DNA of 64,000 bases. Source: Gemmataceae bacterium (GTDB lineage: Bacteria > Planctomycetota > Planctomycetia > Gemmatales > Gemmataceae). A model generated the notes under the pieces. The model did no database searches. It saw only the letters and a program-made list of their open reading frames with translations, and was not told the origin of the DNA. The position numbers and the translations under genes were made by a program. The DNA lies in the NCBI GenBank assembly GCA_901538445.1, contig LR594586.1, forward strand, positions 62,001 through 126,000, read 5' to 3'. Below, piece after piece: positions 1 through 7,857 of this stretch. Position 1 is the stretch's first letter, and each line of letters begins with the position of its first letter.

Positions 1-309
1 CGTCACGTTGCGGACTACTTCGGCCTTTGGCAACCCGAACTGAACGCCGTGAACGCCCTTCTCAAGAAGCATCAAGAGCTACTACGGGCCGAAGACGCGA
101 CCGTAACGGGCTTCAACGTCGGGATGAACTGCGGGCCGGTTGCCGGTCAGACGGTAGCCCACTGCCACATTCATCTAATTCCGCGACGTGTGGGAGATGT
201 CGAGAACCCGGCGGGCGGTGTGCGTCATGTCATTCCGGGCAAGGGACACTATCAGCCCGAAGCGGTTTCATCCGAAGCGGGTTCCGCCGGTGTCGTCGCC
301 CCGAACTGA
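1..309 (+). CDS. HIT-family hydrolase, C-terminal part (5' end outside window)
   Basis: The frame is open from base 1 and ends at a TGA at 307-309, giving 102 visible residues. The histidine triad is seen at residues 54-60 (HCHIHLI), preceded by a Gly-rich GPVAGQ stretch and followed by PRRxGD and a GGVR-VIPGK segment. These are typical of small HIT nucleotide hydrolases of the diadenosine-polyphosphate type. Family knowledge: HIT enzymes hydrolyse or transfer nucleotidyl groups through the middle histidine. The start codon lies outside the window. The last 58 bases overlap, on the opposite strand, the end of the GIY-YIG gene. Substrate unknown. Confidence 0.85.
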   Translation, partial: RHVADYFGLWQPELNAVNALLKKHQELLRAEDATVTGFNVGMNCGPVAGQTVAHCHIHLIPRRVGDVENPAGGVRHVIPGKGHYQPEAVSSEAGSAGVVAPN

Positions 310-1148
310 AACAGAGGTGCGGCGCGAAACTCCTCGAAGTAGCCCGCGATGAGGTCGTTTTCAACTTCGAGCAATTGCGTTTCGGTGTAGCTCTCTGGCA
401 TGCTGGCGAACGCGAACGCGGTTAGCCCGCTCCAATCGGTATCCGCGTGCGTTCGCAGCCGGGAAGACAGGTTCAGTGATTGGCCGATGTAAATGATGCC
501 GTGCGTGCCGTTGCTCAAACGGTAAACGCCCGGCCCACGCGGAACAGACTTCGCGTTGATCTTGTCCAGTGTCAGAGGTGCCGACCAAGCCAACCCCATC
601 CAATCCCGCGATTCGGCCGTTCCCTGTCTTGCGAGGGGTGCGACACTGGTTCCGCCGGTGTTGTCGGGTTCGTCAGGGTTGAGCTTTCGCCCGCGTTGCC
701 CCGTTGTGCGGTTCCGCGAAGTGATGTAACGGGGATGAAGTCGGCCGAAGTTGCACAAGGTTGAACGGCACTTCTCTTGTCGGTATCGCCACACAAGCCA
801 GCACTCCAGCCCCATTCGGTCATTCTTGGGGAGCGTGCTTTCGGTTGCCGACGCCTCGAACTCGAAACCTTCCCCATCGCGGTAAGACCACAACTTCGGG
901 GCTGCGGTGTGCGGGTCGTTGTACGGCATGTCAGAAGCGTACAAGCCCGAACCAAGCCCTCGAAGGCGTTCGTTGAGGTTGCGGCCCGTCTGCCCGATGT
1001 ACGCCAGTTCGTTACGCCCAACAACGCGAACGCGGTAGACGCCCGCTCCGTTCGGAATCGTCCGCGTCGTTGTCTTCTGCATCGGCAACCGCACGAAGTC
1101 TGTCCACGCTAGGCCGCACCAATCCGGGGCGAAGAAAGTGGGGTTCAC
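252..1148 (-). CDS. Tandem GIY-YIG domain protein
   Basis: A 298-residue protein with two GIY-YIG cores: GVY at 36-38 with YIG at 50-52, and GVY at 207-209 with YIG at 220-222. Both are followed by an Arg-containing helix. Each core is preceded by the same short lead (DWxGLAW at about residues 10-15 and 182-188), so the protein looks like an internal duplication. GIY-YIG domains are metal-dependent endonuclease folds. The second copy keeps Glu at 261-263, which could serve as the metal ligand; the ligand in the first copy is less clear. The GTG start overlaps the stop of the small membrane gene by 4 bases (GTGA). An internal ATG at residue 23 is an alternative start. Third gene of a coupled operon; function unknown. 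Confidence 0.8.
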   Translation of the reverse strand: MNPTFFAPDWCGLAWTDFVRLPMQKTTTRTIPNGAGVYRVRVVGRNELAYIGQTGRNLNERLRGLGSGLYASDMPYNDPHTAAPKLWSYRDGEGFEFEASATESTLPKNDRMGLECWLVWRYRQEKCRSTLCNFGRLHPRYITSRNRTTGQRGRKLNPDEPDNTGGTSVAPLARQGTAESRDWMGLAWSAPLTLDKINAKSVPRGPGVYRLSNGTHGIIYIGQSLNLSSRLRTHADTDWSGLTAFAFASMPESYTETQLLEVENDLIAGYFEEFRAAPLFQFGATTPAEPASDETASG

Positions 1149-1318
1149 TTGTCGTCCTTCGGGTAAAGCCAGTCGATCAAAGGCATCGTTTCGAGCATGG
1201 CAGCAACGAGCAACCCGAACACGGCACTAATCGCCACGGTGCGCCAATCGTCGCCCCGGACCAGAACGGCCACGATAGCGACGACAGAGGCGCACACGGC
1301 GAAGCGGAATGGTTTCAT
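1145..1318 (-). CDS. Small two-helix membrane protein
   Basis: Encodes 57 residues if started at the ATG at 1318, which overlaps the stop of the PIN gene as ATGA. Longer in-frame starts up to 1393 exist but would lie inside the PIN gene. Two hydrophobic segments (about residues 5-19 and 28-45) are separated by a charged RGDDWR turn, and the tail is charged (YPKDDK). No family is recognised. Its place between a PIN protein and a GIY-YIG protein, with 4-base overlaps on both sides, suggests co-translation and perhaps a membrane partner of one of them (inference). Confidence 0.65.
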   Translation of the reverse strand: MKPFRFAVCASVVAIVAVLVRGDDWRTVAISAVFGLLVAAMLETMPLIDWLYPKDDK

Positions 1319-2334
1319 GTGTCGAGCGTGGTTTCCCAATCCTCTCCGAAAATCCATCGAAGGGCGGAAAGCTTCCCGTTCAGCATCCCCCATTCAAAAT
1401 CATCCCACGGGCCGAGTTCATCGAGTCCGTACTTTTGTTCCAACCTCTTTGCCGACGCAATCGCCCCTTCCCAGATTTTCGGGTCGATGCTGTTCGGGTC
1501 GTACTTGCCCGTGTACGGCTTCAGTTCGATTTCGCCCGCCTCTACCTGTTCTTCCCGAAACTTGTGCCGGTTGTACCAAACTTTGTCGAGTAGCTCCCCG
1601 ATGAGTTCAACTATTTCGTCTGTCGGCCGGGGTTGCTCGCTGTGTTCCTCGAAGTCGTCGTTGAGGTCGTCAAGCACGGCACTTTCGGCGGTCAAGAGGG
1701 CGTCTTTCAGCGTGGCGAAGTATCTCGCTTTCGGTGCCGTAAAGACACTGTCGAAGTCGGGGTGATGCTTTCGGATGTCGCCGTTCGGCAAGCTGAAATC
1801 GTTCTTGTTGTGCGTCACGAATCCGAAACGGTCTTCAGTCTTGTCGGCACTCACCAGTTCGGCGAAAGCTTCAACCAGAATGGCATCGGCTACGCTGTTC
1901 TTCTTGGAATGGAACGGAGCTTTCTTTTGCAACCCACGGTCAACAGCCCGAAGCTTCGCACCGTCGCTTACCGGGATCGGGGTTGCCGCCGCGAGCATCA
2001 GTTCCACGAACGCTGTTATCCCGGTCAAGTCGCCCAATAACGGCAACCGCTGGTCAACGAAGTGGAGTTGGTCGAGGGCTTCGGCCTTCCCGTCGCCTTG
2101 TCCGTGCTGGTCAATCACTTCCTTTGCCCGCCTCAACGCACCGGAAATGCTCGCCGTGTTCCGCTCTCGGATCGTGTCCTTGTTCTTGGCGAACTCTTCC
2201 CGAACCAGTGGCGGAAGGATTACGGTAACCGTGCCTTCCTTCACCATCATGTCGAGGGCGCGAAGGTACTGGTGTTGGTGGCGGTCTTTCGCAAGGTCGA
2301 TCCAAACGCAGGTGTCAATCAGAAGCTTCAGCAC
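1315..2334 (-). CDS. PIN-domain protein (DUF4935-like)
   Basis: A 339-residue protein whose first ~190 residues form a PIN-type nuclease domain: D7 in LLIDTCVW, E46/E47 in LVREEF, D150 in SVADAIL, and the THNKNDF motif ending in D179. PIN domains are Mg-dependent RNases. This size, with a long charged C-terminal part (about 200-339), fits the DUF4935/PIN_16 type better than short VapC toxins. The start is a GTG with GAGGG about 7 bases upstream. First gene of a three-gene minus-strand operon with the membrane peptide and the GIY-YIG protein. No antitoxin-like gene lies beside it. Confidence 0.8.
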   Translation of the reverse strand: MLKLLIDTCVWIDLAKDRHQHQYLRALDMMVKEGTVTVILPPLVREEFAKNKDTIRERNTASISGALRRAKEVIDQHGQGDGKAEALDQLHFVDQRLPLLGDLTGITAFVELMLAAATPIPVSDGAKLRAVDRGLQKKAPFHSKKNSVADAILVEAFAELVSADKTEDRFGFVTHNKNDFSLPNGDIRKHHPDFDSVFTAPKARYFATLKDALLTAESAVLDDLNDDFEEHSEQPRPTDEIVELIGELLDKVWYNRHKFREEQVEAGEIELKPYTGKYDPNSIDPKIWEGAIASAKRLEQKYGLDELGPWDDFEWGMLNGKLSALRWIFGEDWETTLDT

Positions 2335-2509
2335 GGTTCGCCCTCTGTGTTACTCCTTCACGCTGTTAGGATACTCTTCCGGCCATCCGGGTTCGGCTGC
2401 CTCTCTCGCGGAATGCTGTACGCAGTAGCCGTTTTCGCCCCCGCAATGTTACCTCGAAGGGAGGAAAACAGGGTGTACCAAATCCTCCCTTTATCCCTTC
2501 CAATCCTCT
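2335..2509. other. Intergenic region upstream of the PIN operon; rearrangement junction
   Basis: No gene is seen. It holds the presumed promoter of the PIN operon (minus strand) and runs up to the point (~2509/2510) where similarity to comM stops abruptly. A pyrimidine-rich block (TTATCCCTTCCAATCCTC) sits at the junction. No terminal repeat was recognised. Confidence 0.4.
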
Positions 2510-2692
2510 GATCGTGTGGTGCGGGCTGCGAAACGGTCGGGTGGTCAGCAGCGACTCACCGGTGGGGAGCTTACCGACCGCCGAGTACACTCGAGTCGTC
2601 GAGAGGCTCTCGTCGGGTGTGAGCGGCGGGAGGATCGTCGGGAGCCGCCGGGCGAGCATCGTTTTCCCGCTGCCGGGCGAGCCCAGCATGAT
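2510..2692 (-). pseudogene. comM: comM/yifB internal fragment (Walker A to SPHHTI)
   Basis: About 61 codons of a ComM/YifB Mg-chelatase-like AAA ATPase: the P-loop GSPGSGKTMLARR, then LPPLTPDESL, TTRVYSAVGKLP and TRPFRSPHHTI. In intact homologues the next residues are about SDAGLxGGG; here similarity ends and a random tail follows to a stop at 2366. The 5' side is cut by the integrated element and the 218-codon 5' part lies at 18481-19134. Joined across the element, the two parts restore GGHNVIMLGSPGSGKT in frame. The 3' half is absent from the window, so the gene is not functional here. Confidence 0.9.
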
Positions 2693-2716
2693 GACGTTGT
2701 AGACAGTTCCACCCAT
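2691..2716 (-). repeat. attR: Attachment-site arm, left end of element 1
   Basis: 26 bases identical, in inverted orientation, to 18455-18480. On the minus strand the arm ends ...CTACAACGTCAT and runs directly into comM (CATGCTGGGC). Placed head to head, the two arms form a perfect palindrome centred on AT, which is the expected form of a serine-integrase attP. The recombinase start codon is 38 bases away. Confidence 0.85.
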
Positions 2717-2754
2717 TGCGGTTAGACTCTCCTGACCACCAGGAGGGTATCACC

Positions 2755-4485
2755 GTGGCCCGCGCGAAGCAACCGCCTACCTCCCCGTCTTCCCCGCCGA
2801 CGGCGTTCAGCTACCTCCGGTTCAGCAACCCGACCCAGGCCGACGGCGACTCGGTGCGGCGGCAGCTCGACCTGCGCGACGCCTGGCTCGCCCGGTCCGG
2901 GGCGGTCCTCGACGACTCGCTCTCGATGCGCGACGAGGGGGTGAGCGCGTTCAGCGGCGCGCACCGGGAGAACCCCGACCGCAACGCGCTGGCCGCGTTC
3001 CTGGAGCTGGTCCGCCGGGGCCGCATCCCCCGCGGGTCGTACCTCATCGTCGAGAGCCTCGACCGGCTCACCCGCGAGCACATCCGCCCGGCCCTGACGC
3101 TGCTCCTGAACCTCATCGAGCAGGGCGTCCGCATCGTCCAGTTGCTCCCCACCGAGGCCGTGTACGACGAGCAGGTCGAGCCCATGGCGCTCATGATGGC
3201 GATCATGGAGCTGAGCCGCGGGCACGCCGAGAGCCGCATGAAGTCGGAGCGGCTCGGCCGGGCGTGGGGGGAGAAGAAGCGCCGGGCCGCGGCCGCCGGC
3301 GTGCCGATGACGCGGGCGGTCCCGTCGTGGGTCCGGGTCGAGGGCGGCCGGTTCGCGCTGGTCCCCGAGCGGGCCGAGGTGGTGCGGCGGGTGTTCGCGC
3401 TGGCCACCGCGGGGCACGGCCTCGGGGCGATCACCAAGCGGTTCAACGCCGAGGGCGTCCCGCCGATCGGCCGGGCCGGGGCGTGGGCGCGGTCCTACGT
3501 GTTCAAGATCCTGTCGAGCCGCGCGACGTTCGGCGAGTTCCAGCCCCACCGCGGGCACTCCGGGCCGGACCGCGAGCCCGACGGGCCGGCGGTCCCGAAC
3601 TACTTCCCCGCGGTCGTCACCGAGGACGAGTGGCACGCGGCCCAGGCCGCGATCGCGGCCCGCAAGGGCCGGGGCGGGCGGACGCCTACGGGCCGCGTCG
3701 GGATCTTCTCCGGGCTGCTCCACGACGCCCGGGACGGCGGTTCGCTCCACGTCGTGAACAAGGGCGGGAAGGCGGCCGGGCCGGCCCTGGTGTCGTACAA
3801 GGCCGCGCAGGGCGTGCCGGGCGCGCGGTACGTCAGCTTCCCCCTCGACACGTTCGAGCGGGCGGTCCTGTCGTGCCTGCGGGAGATCGACCCGCGGGAG
3901 GTGCTCCCGGACCACGACGCGGCCGCCGACCGGGCCGCGGTCCTGGCGGGCCGGCACGCCGAGCTTGAGGCGCGGGTGGCTGAGATCCAGGCCCAGCTCG
4001 TCGCCGGCGGACACCTCGCGCCGCTCGTCGAGGTCCTCCGCCAGGTGGACGCCGAGCGGGACCGGGTCGGCCTGGAGCTGGCCGCGGCGCGGCGGGAGTC
4101 GGCGGCCCCGCTGTCGGCCGCGTGGGGCGAGGCCCGCGGCCTGGTGGACGCGGTCGAGACGGCGGCCGACCCGACCGAGGCGCGGACCCGGCTGCGGGCG
4201 GCCGTCCGGCGGATCGTCGAGGGGGTGTGGTGCCTGTTCGTGGCCCGCGGCCCGGTGCGGCTCGCGGCGGTCCAGGTGTGGTTCGCGGGTGGCGCGCACC
4301 GGGACTACCTCGTCGCCCGGCACGCCGGCCACGGCTCGCAGTCCTCGAAACGGCCGCCCCGCTGGTGGGTGCGGTCGTTCGCCGACGCCGGCGCGGACCT
4401 CGGGCTCGACCTTCGGGAGCGGGCCGACGCGAAGAAGCTCGACCGGTTGCTCGCCAGGGTAGACCCGGAGCGGCTCGGCGGGTAG
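2755..4485 (+). CDS. Large serine recombinase (integrase of element 1)
   Basis: 576 residues. The GTG start is chosen because AGGAGGG lies about 8 bases upstream. The N-terminal resolvase domain has the nucleophile S24 in YLRFSNPTQ and the LDRLTRE motif. A 'recombinase' domain follows (about 170-320), then a Leu/Ala-rich coiled coil at about 400-470. In most large serine recombinases a CxxC zinc ribbon follows 'FSGLL'; here the matching segment is GIFSGLLHDARDGGS with no cysteines, so the zinc ribbon looks degenerate. It lies directly inside the left attachment arm, as integrases usually do, and is the probable enzyme that cut comM. Confidence 0.9.
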   Translation: MARAKQPPTSPSSPPTAFSYLRFSNPTQADGDSVRRQLDLRDAWLARSGAVLDDSLSMRDEGVSAFSGAHRENPDRNALAAFLELVRRGRIPRGSYLIVESLDRLTREHIRPALTLLLNLIEQGVRIVQLLPTEAVYDEQVEPMALMMAIMELSRGHAESRMKSERLGRAWGEKKRRAAAAGVPMTRAVPSWVRVEGGRFALVPERAEVVRRVFALATAGHGLGAITKRFNAEGVPPIGRAGAWARSYVFKILSSRATFGEFQPHRGHSGPDREPDGPAVPNYFPAVVTEDEWHAAQAAIAARKGRGGRTPTGRVGIFSGLLHDARDGGSLHVVNKGGKAAGPALVSYKAAQGVPGARYVSFPLDTFERAVLSCLREIDPREVLPDHDAAADRAAVLAGRHAELEARVAEIQAQLVAGGHLAPLVEVLRQVDAERDRVGLELAAARRESAAPLSAAWGEARGLVDAVETAADPTEARTRLRAAVRRIVEGVWCLFVARGPVRLAAVQVWFAGGAHRDYLVARHAGHGSQSSKRPPRWWVRSFADAGADLGLDLRERADAKKLDRLLARVDPERLGG

Positions 4486-4649
4486 CAGTCTGCTCCCGCA
4501 CACCCCGCCCAACTTATCGAACACGCACAAGCCGCAAATTGCCTTCGGTGGGATCGTTTCGCACTTCTTACCTGGGCACATTCTCGACCGCGGTGTCTGC
4601 TGCGAGCCGATGACACTCCCGGCCCCATCACATCCCGAGGACACGACCC

Positions 4650-4967
4650 ATGTCGGTTGCAGCCGCCATCATCGACTACGAACCCGAGCGACTCGACTGG
4701 TTCACGGTCACCGACACCGACGGACGCCCCCACCGGTACGCGAGCCGGCCTGGGTTGTGGATCCCCTTTGACGCCCCGATCGTCGGCCAGTGGAGCCCCG
4801 GCAGACCGCCTGTTCTGGGAGCGATCGCCGGCCGTCCGGTCCTCAACCAAGAGGCCCCGGGCCTGCCCGACTTGGTCATTGTCGCGCACGTCGCACCGGC
4901 CGGATCGGGTACGGCCCATTGGCTCGGCGGGTACGAGCAGGTCGAGGCCGAGGAGGGCACGCGATGA
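4650..4967 (+). CDS. Hypothetical protein, 105 aa
   Basis: Starts at the ATG at 4650 with a short purine-rich stretch upstream. The sequence (FTVTDTDGRPHRYASRPGLWIPF...) suggests a small beta-rich cytosolic protein, and no family is recognised. Its stop overlaps the next start as ATGA, so the two are probably co-translated. Confidence 0.6.
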   Translation: MSVAAAIIDYEPERLDWFTVTDTDGRPHRYASRPGLWIPFDAPIVGQWSPGRPPVLGAIAGRPVLNQEAPGLPDLVIVAHVAPAGSGTAHWLGGYEQVEAEEGTR

Positions 4968-5662
4968 GCTGGGCATCTGCTGCGCGGGCATTCGCTGTCG
5001 ACCTCGGCCGAGCCGCCCTGAGGGGCTCGTCGACAGCCGCGAGTGTGGTGAAGTGGCTTGGGGCCGGCGCTGTCGCCGCCACGCCATTCGCGCTCACCGA
5101 CCGGGTCCCCGTCCCGCTCGGGTGGACAATCGCCTTCGGCGTCGCGGTCCCCTACCTGGCGTTCGTGGCTGGTACAACGTGGGCACGGTTCCGGCGGGTC
5201 ACCGTGTCAGACGTCGTGGGGTGGGGGCGAGGGAGCTACGGGGTCGTTGTCGCCAACGGCGGATTCTCAGAGGTCACGATCGCCCCACGGGCGGAAGAAG
5301 CGGCCGACGCCAACGGCCCGCTGAAAGCGGTCAACGGCGAACTCCCAGTTCGCTTGCCCTGGGTGGAGTACGGGCTAACCAGTCCACCGTTGTACGGGGG
5401 CCGCGGCCACAAGGTGCGGATCGTGTGGGTGACCGGCCATGTGTCCCTCCGAGGTCTGTTGATCGATCGGGCGGACGTCGGGACCGGCAGCGACGACAAC
5501 TGCGTCATCTTGGGCAAGTTGGGTTCGCAGGACCTTGACGCCGTGTGGGTGCGAGTCTCATTCGGGGACCACGCAGACCGGTGGTACGCCGTGCGACTCT
5601 CTGAAGGCCGGGATGGGTTCGACGTCCGAGAGGAGATCCCACCGCACCTCACGCGGGCATGA
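4964..5662 (+). CDS. Hypothetical membrane protein, 232 aa
   Basis: Two hydrophobic stretches (about residues 30-45 and 50-70, the latter WTIAFGVAVPYLAFVAGTTW) precede a soluble beta-rich domain of about 150 residues. Translationally coupled (ATGA) to the 105-aa gene upstream and convergent with the sigma-factor gene, 9 bases away. No family recognised. Confidence 0.6.
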   Translation: MSWASAARAFAVDLGRAALRGSSTAASVVKWLGAGAVAATPFALTDRVPVPLGWTIAFGVAVPYLAFVAGTTWARFRRVTVSDVVGWGRGSYGVVVANGGFSEVTIAPRAEEAADANGPLKAVNGELPVRLPWVEYGLTSPPLYGGRGHKVRIVWVTGHVSLRGLLIDRADVGTGSDDNCVILGKLGSQDLDAVWVRVSFGDHADRWYAVRLSEGRDGFDVREEIPPHLTRA

Positions 5663-5671
5663 CACCGGACT

Positions 5672-6220
5672 TCACCCCACCGCGGCTCGCATCACCTCCA
5701 GTGACCGGCGGATCTGCTGGTTCACCCGCGTCTCGGTGACCCCCTCGGCGGCGGCGATCTCGGCCGCGGCGGTGCCCTCGACGAACCGGGCCGCGACGAT
5801 CCGACGGCGGGCCGGGGAGAGGGTCGCGAGCAGCGCGGGGACGCGGGCCAGCTCCTCGCCCAACTCGACCAGGTCCTCGACCGGCGGGCCGGGGTCGGCG
5901 AGCAGCTCGGCCGGGTCGGCCGCCCGGCCGTCAGGGTCGAGGACCTGGGGCACGCGGCGGAACGCGGCCGGGTTCCTGGCCCGCTCGGTGCGGAGCCGGT
6001 TGGCGCAGGCCCGGCCCACGACGACCCGCGCGAACGTCTTCGGCGTGCCGCCCAGCTCCGGGTGGAACCGGCCGGCCACCAGCGCCCGCCACAGCGCCGT
6101 AGCGGCGTCGCTGGCGAAGTCGTCCTCGAGCCACGGCCACCGCCGGCCCCAGTGCCGGGCGACGGCCCGGATGAGCGGGGCGAGCTGATCGACCAGGTCC
6201 GCGGCCTCGGCGCTCGTCAT
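5672..6220 (-). CDS. Sigma-70-family (ECF-like) RNA polymerase sigma factor of element 1
   Basis: 182 residues. The start is the ATG at 6220 (MTSAEAADLVDQL). Region 2-like helices cover about 5-85, including EDDFASDAATALWRAL. An acidic linker follows, and region 4-like helices lie at about 125-180 (LATLSPARRRIVAARFVEG...AAAEGVTETRVNQQIRRSLEVMR), where the helix-turn-helix binds the -35 element. It is encoded next to the minus-strand gene block of the element and could drive it (inference). No anti-sigma gene is evident. A similar lone sigma factor sits in element 2 at 40564-41157. Confidence 0.8.
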   Translation of the reverse strand: MTSAEAADLVDQLAPLIRAVARHWGRRWPWLEDDFASDAATALWRALVAGRFHPELGGTPKTFARVVVGRACANRLRTERARNPAAFRRVPQVLDPDGRAADPAELLADPGPPVEDLVELGEELARVPALLATLSPARRRIVAARFVEGTAAAEIAAAEGVTETRVNQQIRRSLEVMRAAVG

Positions 6221-6306
6221 CGTCTCGGCTCCTCGACGGCCCGCCAACGGAACGGCCCCGGACAACGAGCCCGGGGCCGCCGCCCACCCGACGCCTGAGG
6301 GGTGGC

Positions 6307-6693
6307 TCACTCCGCGGCCCGTTCTCGCAACTGCCGAAGGATGCTCCCGAGCGGGACGCAGACGACGACCCCTTCCGCGGCCGGGTCGAACGCCACGCTC
6401 GTCACGCCGGCGGCGGGCATCCACTCCAGTTGCTCCAGCAGTGCGGCCCAGCTCCCGAGCTGGTGCAGCTCGTGGGCGGCCCGGGGCTTCAACTCGCCCC
6501 GCCGCGCGAATCCGGCCAGGTAGCGGGCCGCCAGATCGATGTCGCTGAACAGCGGGACGTAGACCTCGCCGTCGGTGCAGGTGCCGACCAGCACGTCGCG
6601 GGTGACCGCTGCCCCCGGGCCGGGGGCGGACCCGGCCTCGGCGATCACCACCGGCGGGCGGATCATCAGGAACTCGTTCGCGTGGTCGCCCAT
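6307..6693 (-). CDS. Hypothetical protein, 128 aa
   Basis: Starts at the ATG at 6693 (MGDHANEFLMIRPP). A central stretch (VLVGTCTDGEVYVPLFSDIDLAARYL) and the end (VAFDPAAEGVVVCVPLGSIL) look like an alpha/beta fold. It lies between the sigma factor and a phage-like gene, 4 bases from the latter. No family recognised. Confidence 0.55.
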   Translation of the reverse strand: MGDHANEFLMIRPPVVIAEAGSAPGPGAAVTRDVLVGTCTDGEVYVPLFSDIDLAARYLAGFARRGELKPRAAHELHQLGSWAALLEQLEWMPAAGVTSVAFDPAAEGVVVCVPLGSILRQLRERAAE

Positions 6694-6697
6694 TCGG

Positions 6698-7588
6698 TCA
6701 CCTGCCGATCTCGAGGACGTCGAAGTCGCCGTTGTCGTAGACGTACTCCACGAACGCGGCGGCCGGAACGTTCACCACCTGGTTCATGATTGTGTTCAGG
6801 CCCTTGCGGTACCCGACCCAGATGTAATCCCAACCCTTCTTCACCGGCACCACGATCGTGTCCGAAATCCGCAGGTTGACCTCGTTGCGCTGCACCGCGA
6901 AGGAGTGGGTGACGGCCCACCGGCTAGTCGAGCCGGGGCGGGCCGACGCGCCGAGGTACAACACCTCGCCGGCCTGGAACCCGTAGAACGCCGCGCCGTA
7001 GTTCACCCGCCCCGTGAGGTCGCGCACCGCGTTCATGTACGCCAGCGAGCAGACGGCACGCTGGGCCTCGACGGTGAACCGGAACGCCGGGGCGAACACG
7101 TCGACCCCCTCGACCCGGCCGTCGGCGAGCCCGATGGCCCGCTTGTTGGTCAGGGTGTAGTTGTTGACCTGGGTTCCGGTCGCGTCGCCGAGTCCGTCGA
7201 ACGTCGTGACGGACCGCGTGCCCTTGCTCTGACCGATGTGGACGGTCCCGCCGGTCGTGTCCCAGGTGCAGGACGCCGGCAGCGGGGCGTCGCCCCCCGC
7301 GACCCCGCCGCCCGGCCCCTCGGGCGGCTGCGGCTCCTCGCCGATGGCCTGCTGGATGTCGATGTTCGCGTACTCGACGCTAACGAACCAGATCCCGCCG
7401 CCCTGCGGCGCGGCCTTGATCGCCTTGCGGACGAGCCCGAGGTACACGACCGAGGCGGCGAGGAGGGTGAGTTCCTGGACCTCGATTTCGAGCGAGGTGC
7501 CGGTGACGACGTACTCGCGGGTGATCGAGCCCGAGGCGAGGTCGAGCGCGAAGGGCCGGGACAGGGCGCGTTCGTAGATGTTCGGCAC
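6698..7588 (-). CDS. Phage-like structural protein candidate, 296 aa
   Basis: Starts at the GTG at 7588 (PNIYERALSRPFALDL). The protein is beta-rich (YVVTGTSLEIEVQEL, GGGIWFVSVEYANIDI) with a Pro/Gly loop in the middle and a basic C-terminal half (RWAVTHSFAVQRNEVNLRI). Its position downstream of the prohead-protease-like gene, and its size, suggest a capsid or tail component. This rests on context and not on a recognised motif. Confidence 0.5.
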   Translation of the reverse strand: MPNIYERALSRPFALDLASGSITREYVVTGTSLEIEVQELTLLAASVVYLGLVRKAIKAAPQGGGIWFVSVEYANIDIQQAIGEEPQPPEGPGGGVAGGDAPLPASCTWDTTGGTVHIGQSKGTRSVTTFDGLGDATGTQVNNYTLTNKRAIGLADGRVEGVDVFAPAFRFTVEAQRAVCSLAYMNAVRDLTGRVNYGAAFYGFQAGEVLYLGASARPGSTSRWAVTHSFAVQRNEVNLRISDTIVVPVKKGWDYIWVGYRKGLNTIMNQVVNVPAAAFVEYVYDNGDFDVLEIGR

Positions 7589-7626
7589 GTCGTCACTCCG
7601 CAAGGAACCGGGTCGCCGCGGTCGGG

Positions 7627-7824
7627 TCAGGTTCTCAGGGCCGGGGGCCTCGCGCCGGCGGCCACGGGCCGGGGCCGCTCCTCGGTGTGGGTCACCCGCC
7701 GGCACGCCGGGCACCGCCGCCGGCGGACCGTCAGGCCCGGCCCGGGGTGGCTCACCTGGACGACGTCGAGCCGCACGGGGAGCCCGCGGGCGTCGCGGCA
7801 CGTCGGGCAGGTGAACGCGGTCAT
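7627..7824 (-). CDS. Small zinc-ribbon protein, 65 aa
   Basis: Two CxxC knuckles (CPTC near residue 6, CPAC near residue 38) are separated by basic beta strands, the layout of a single zinc ribbon, probably nucleic-acid binding. ATG start at 7824. One of several such peptides in element 1 (also 10407-10598 and 16551-16754). Confidence 0.6.
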   Translation of the reverse strand: MTAFTCPTCRDARGLPVRLDVVQVSHPGPGLTVRRRRCPACRRVTHTEERPRPVAAGARPPALRT

Positions 7825-7857
7825 GGTCGGCCACCTCGGGGCGGGTCCGGGGTCGGG

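Noticed and set aside
1315..2334. Type II VapC-like toxin-antitoxin pair
   Set aside because: The PIN protein is 339 residues, much longer than VapC, and no small DNA-binding antitoxin gene precedes it.
2722..4644. 640-codon open frame on the minus strand opposite the element 1 recombinase
   Set aside because: GC-rich third positions leave long antisense frames open. The sequence is Arg/Pro/Gly-rich without motifs and the plus strand holds a clear recombinase.
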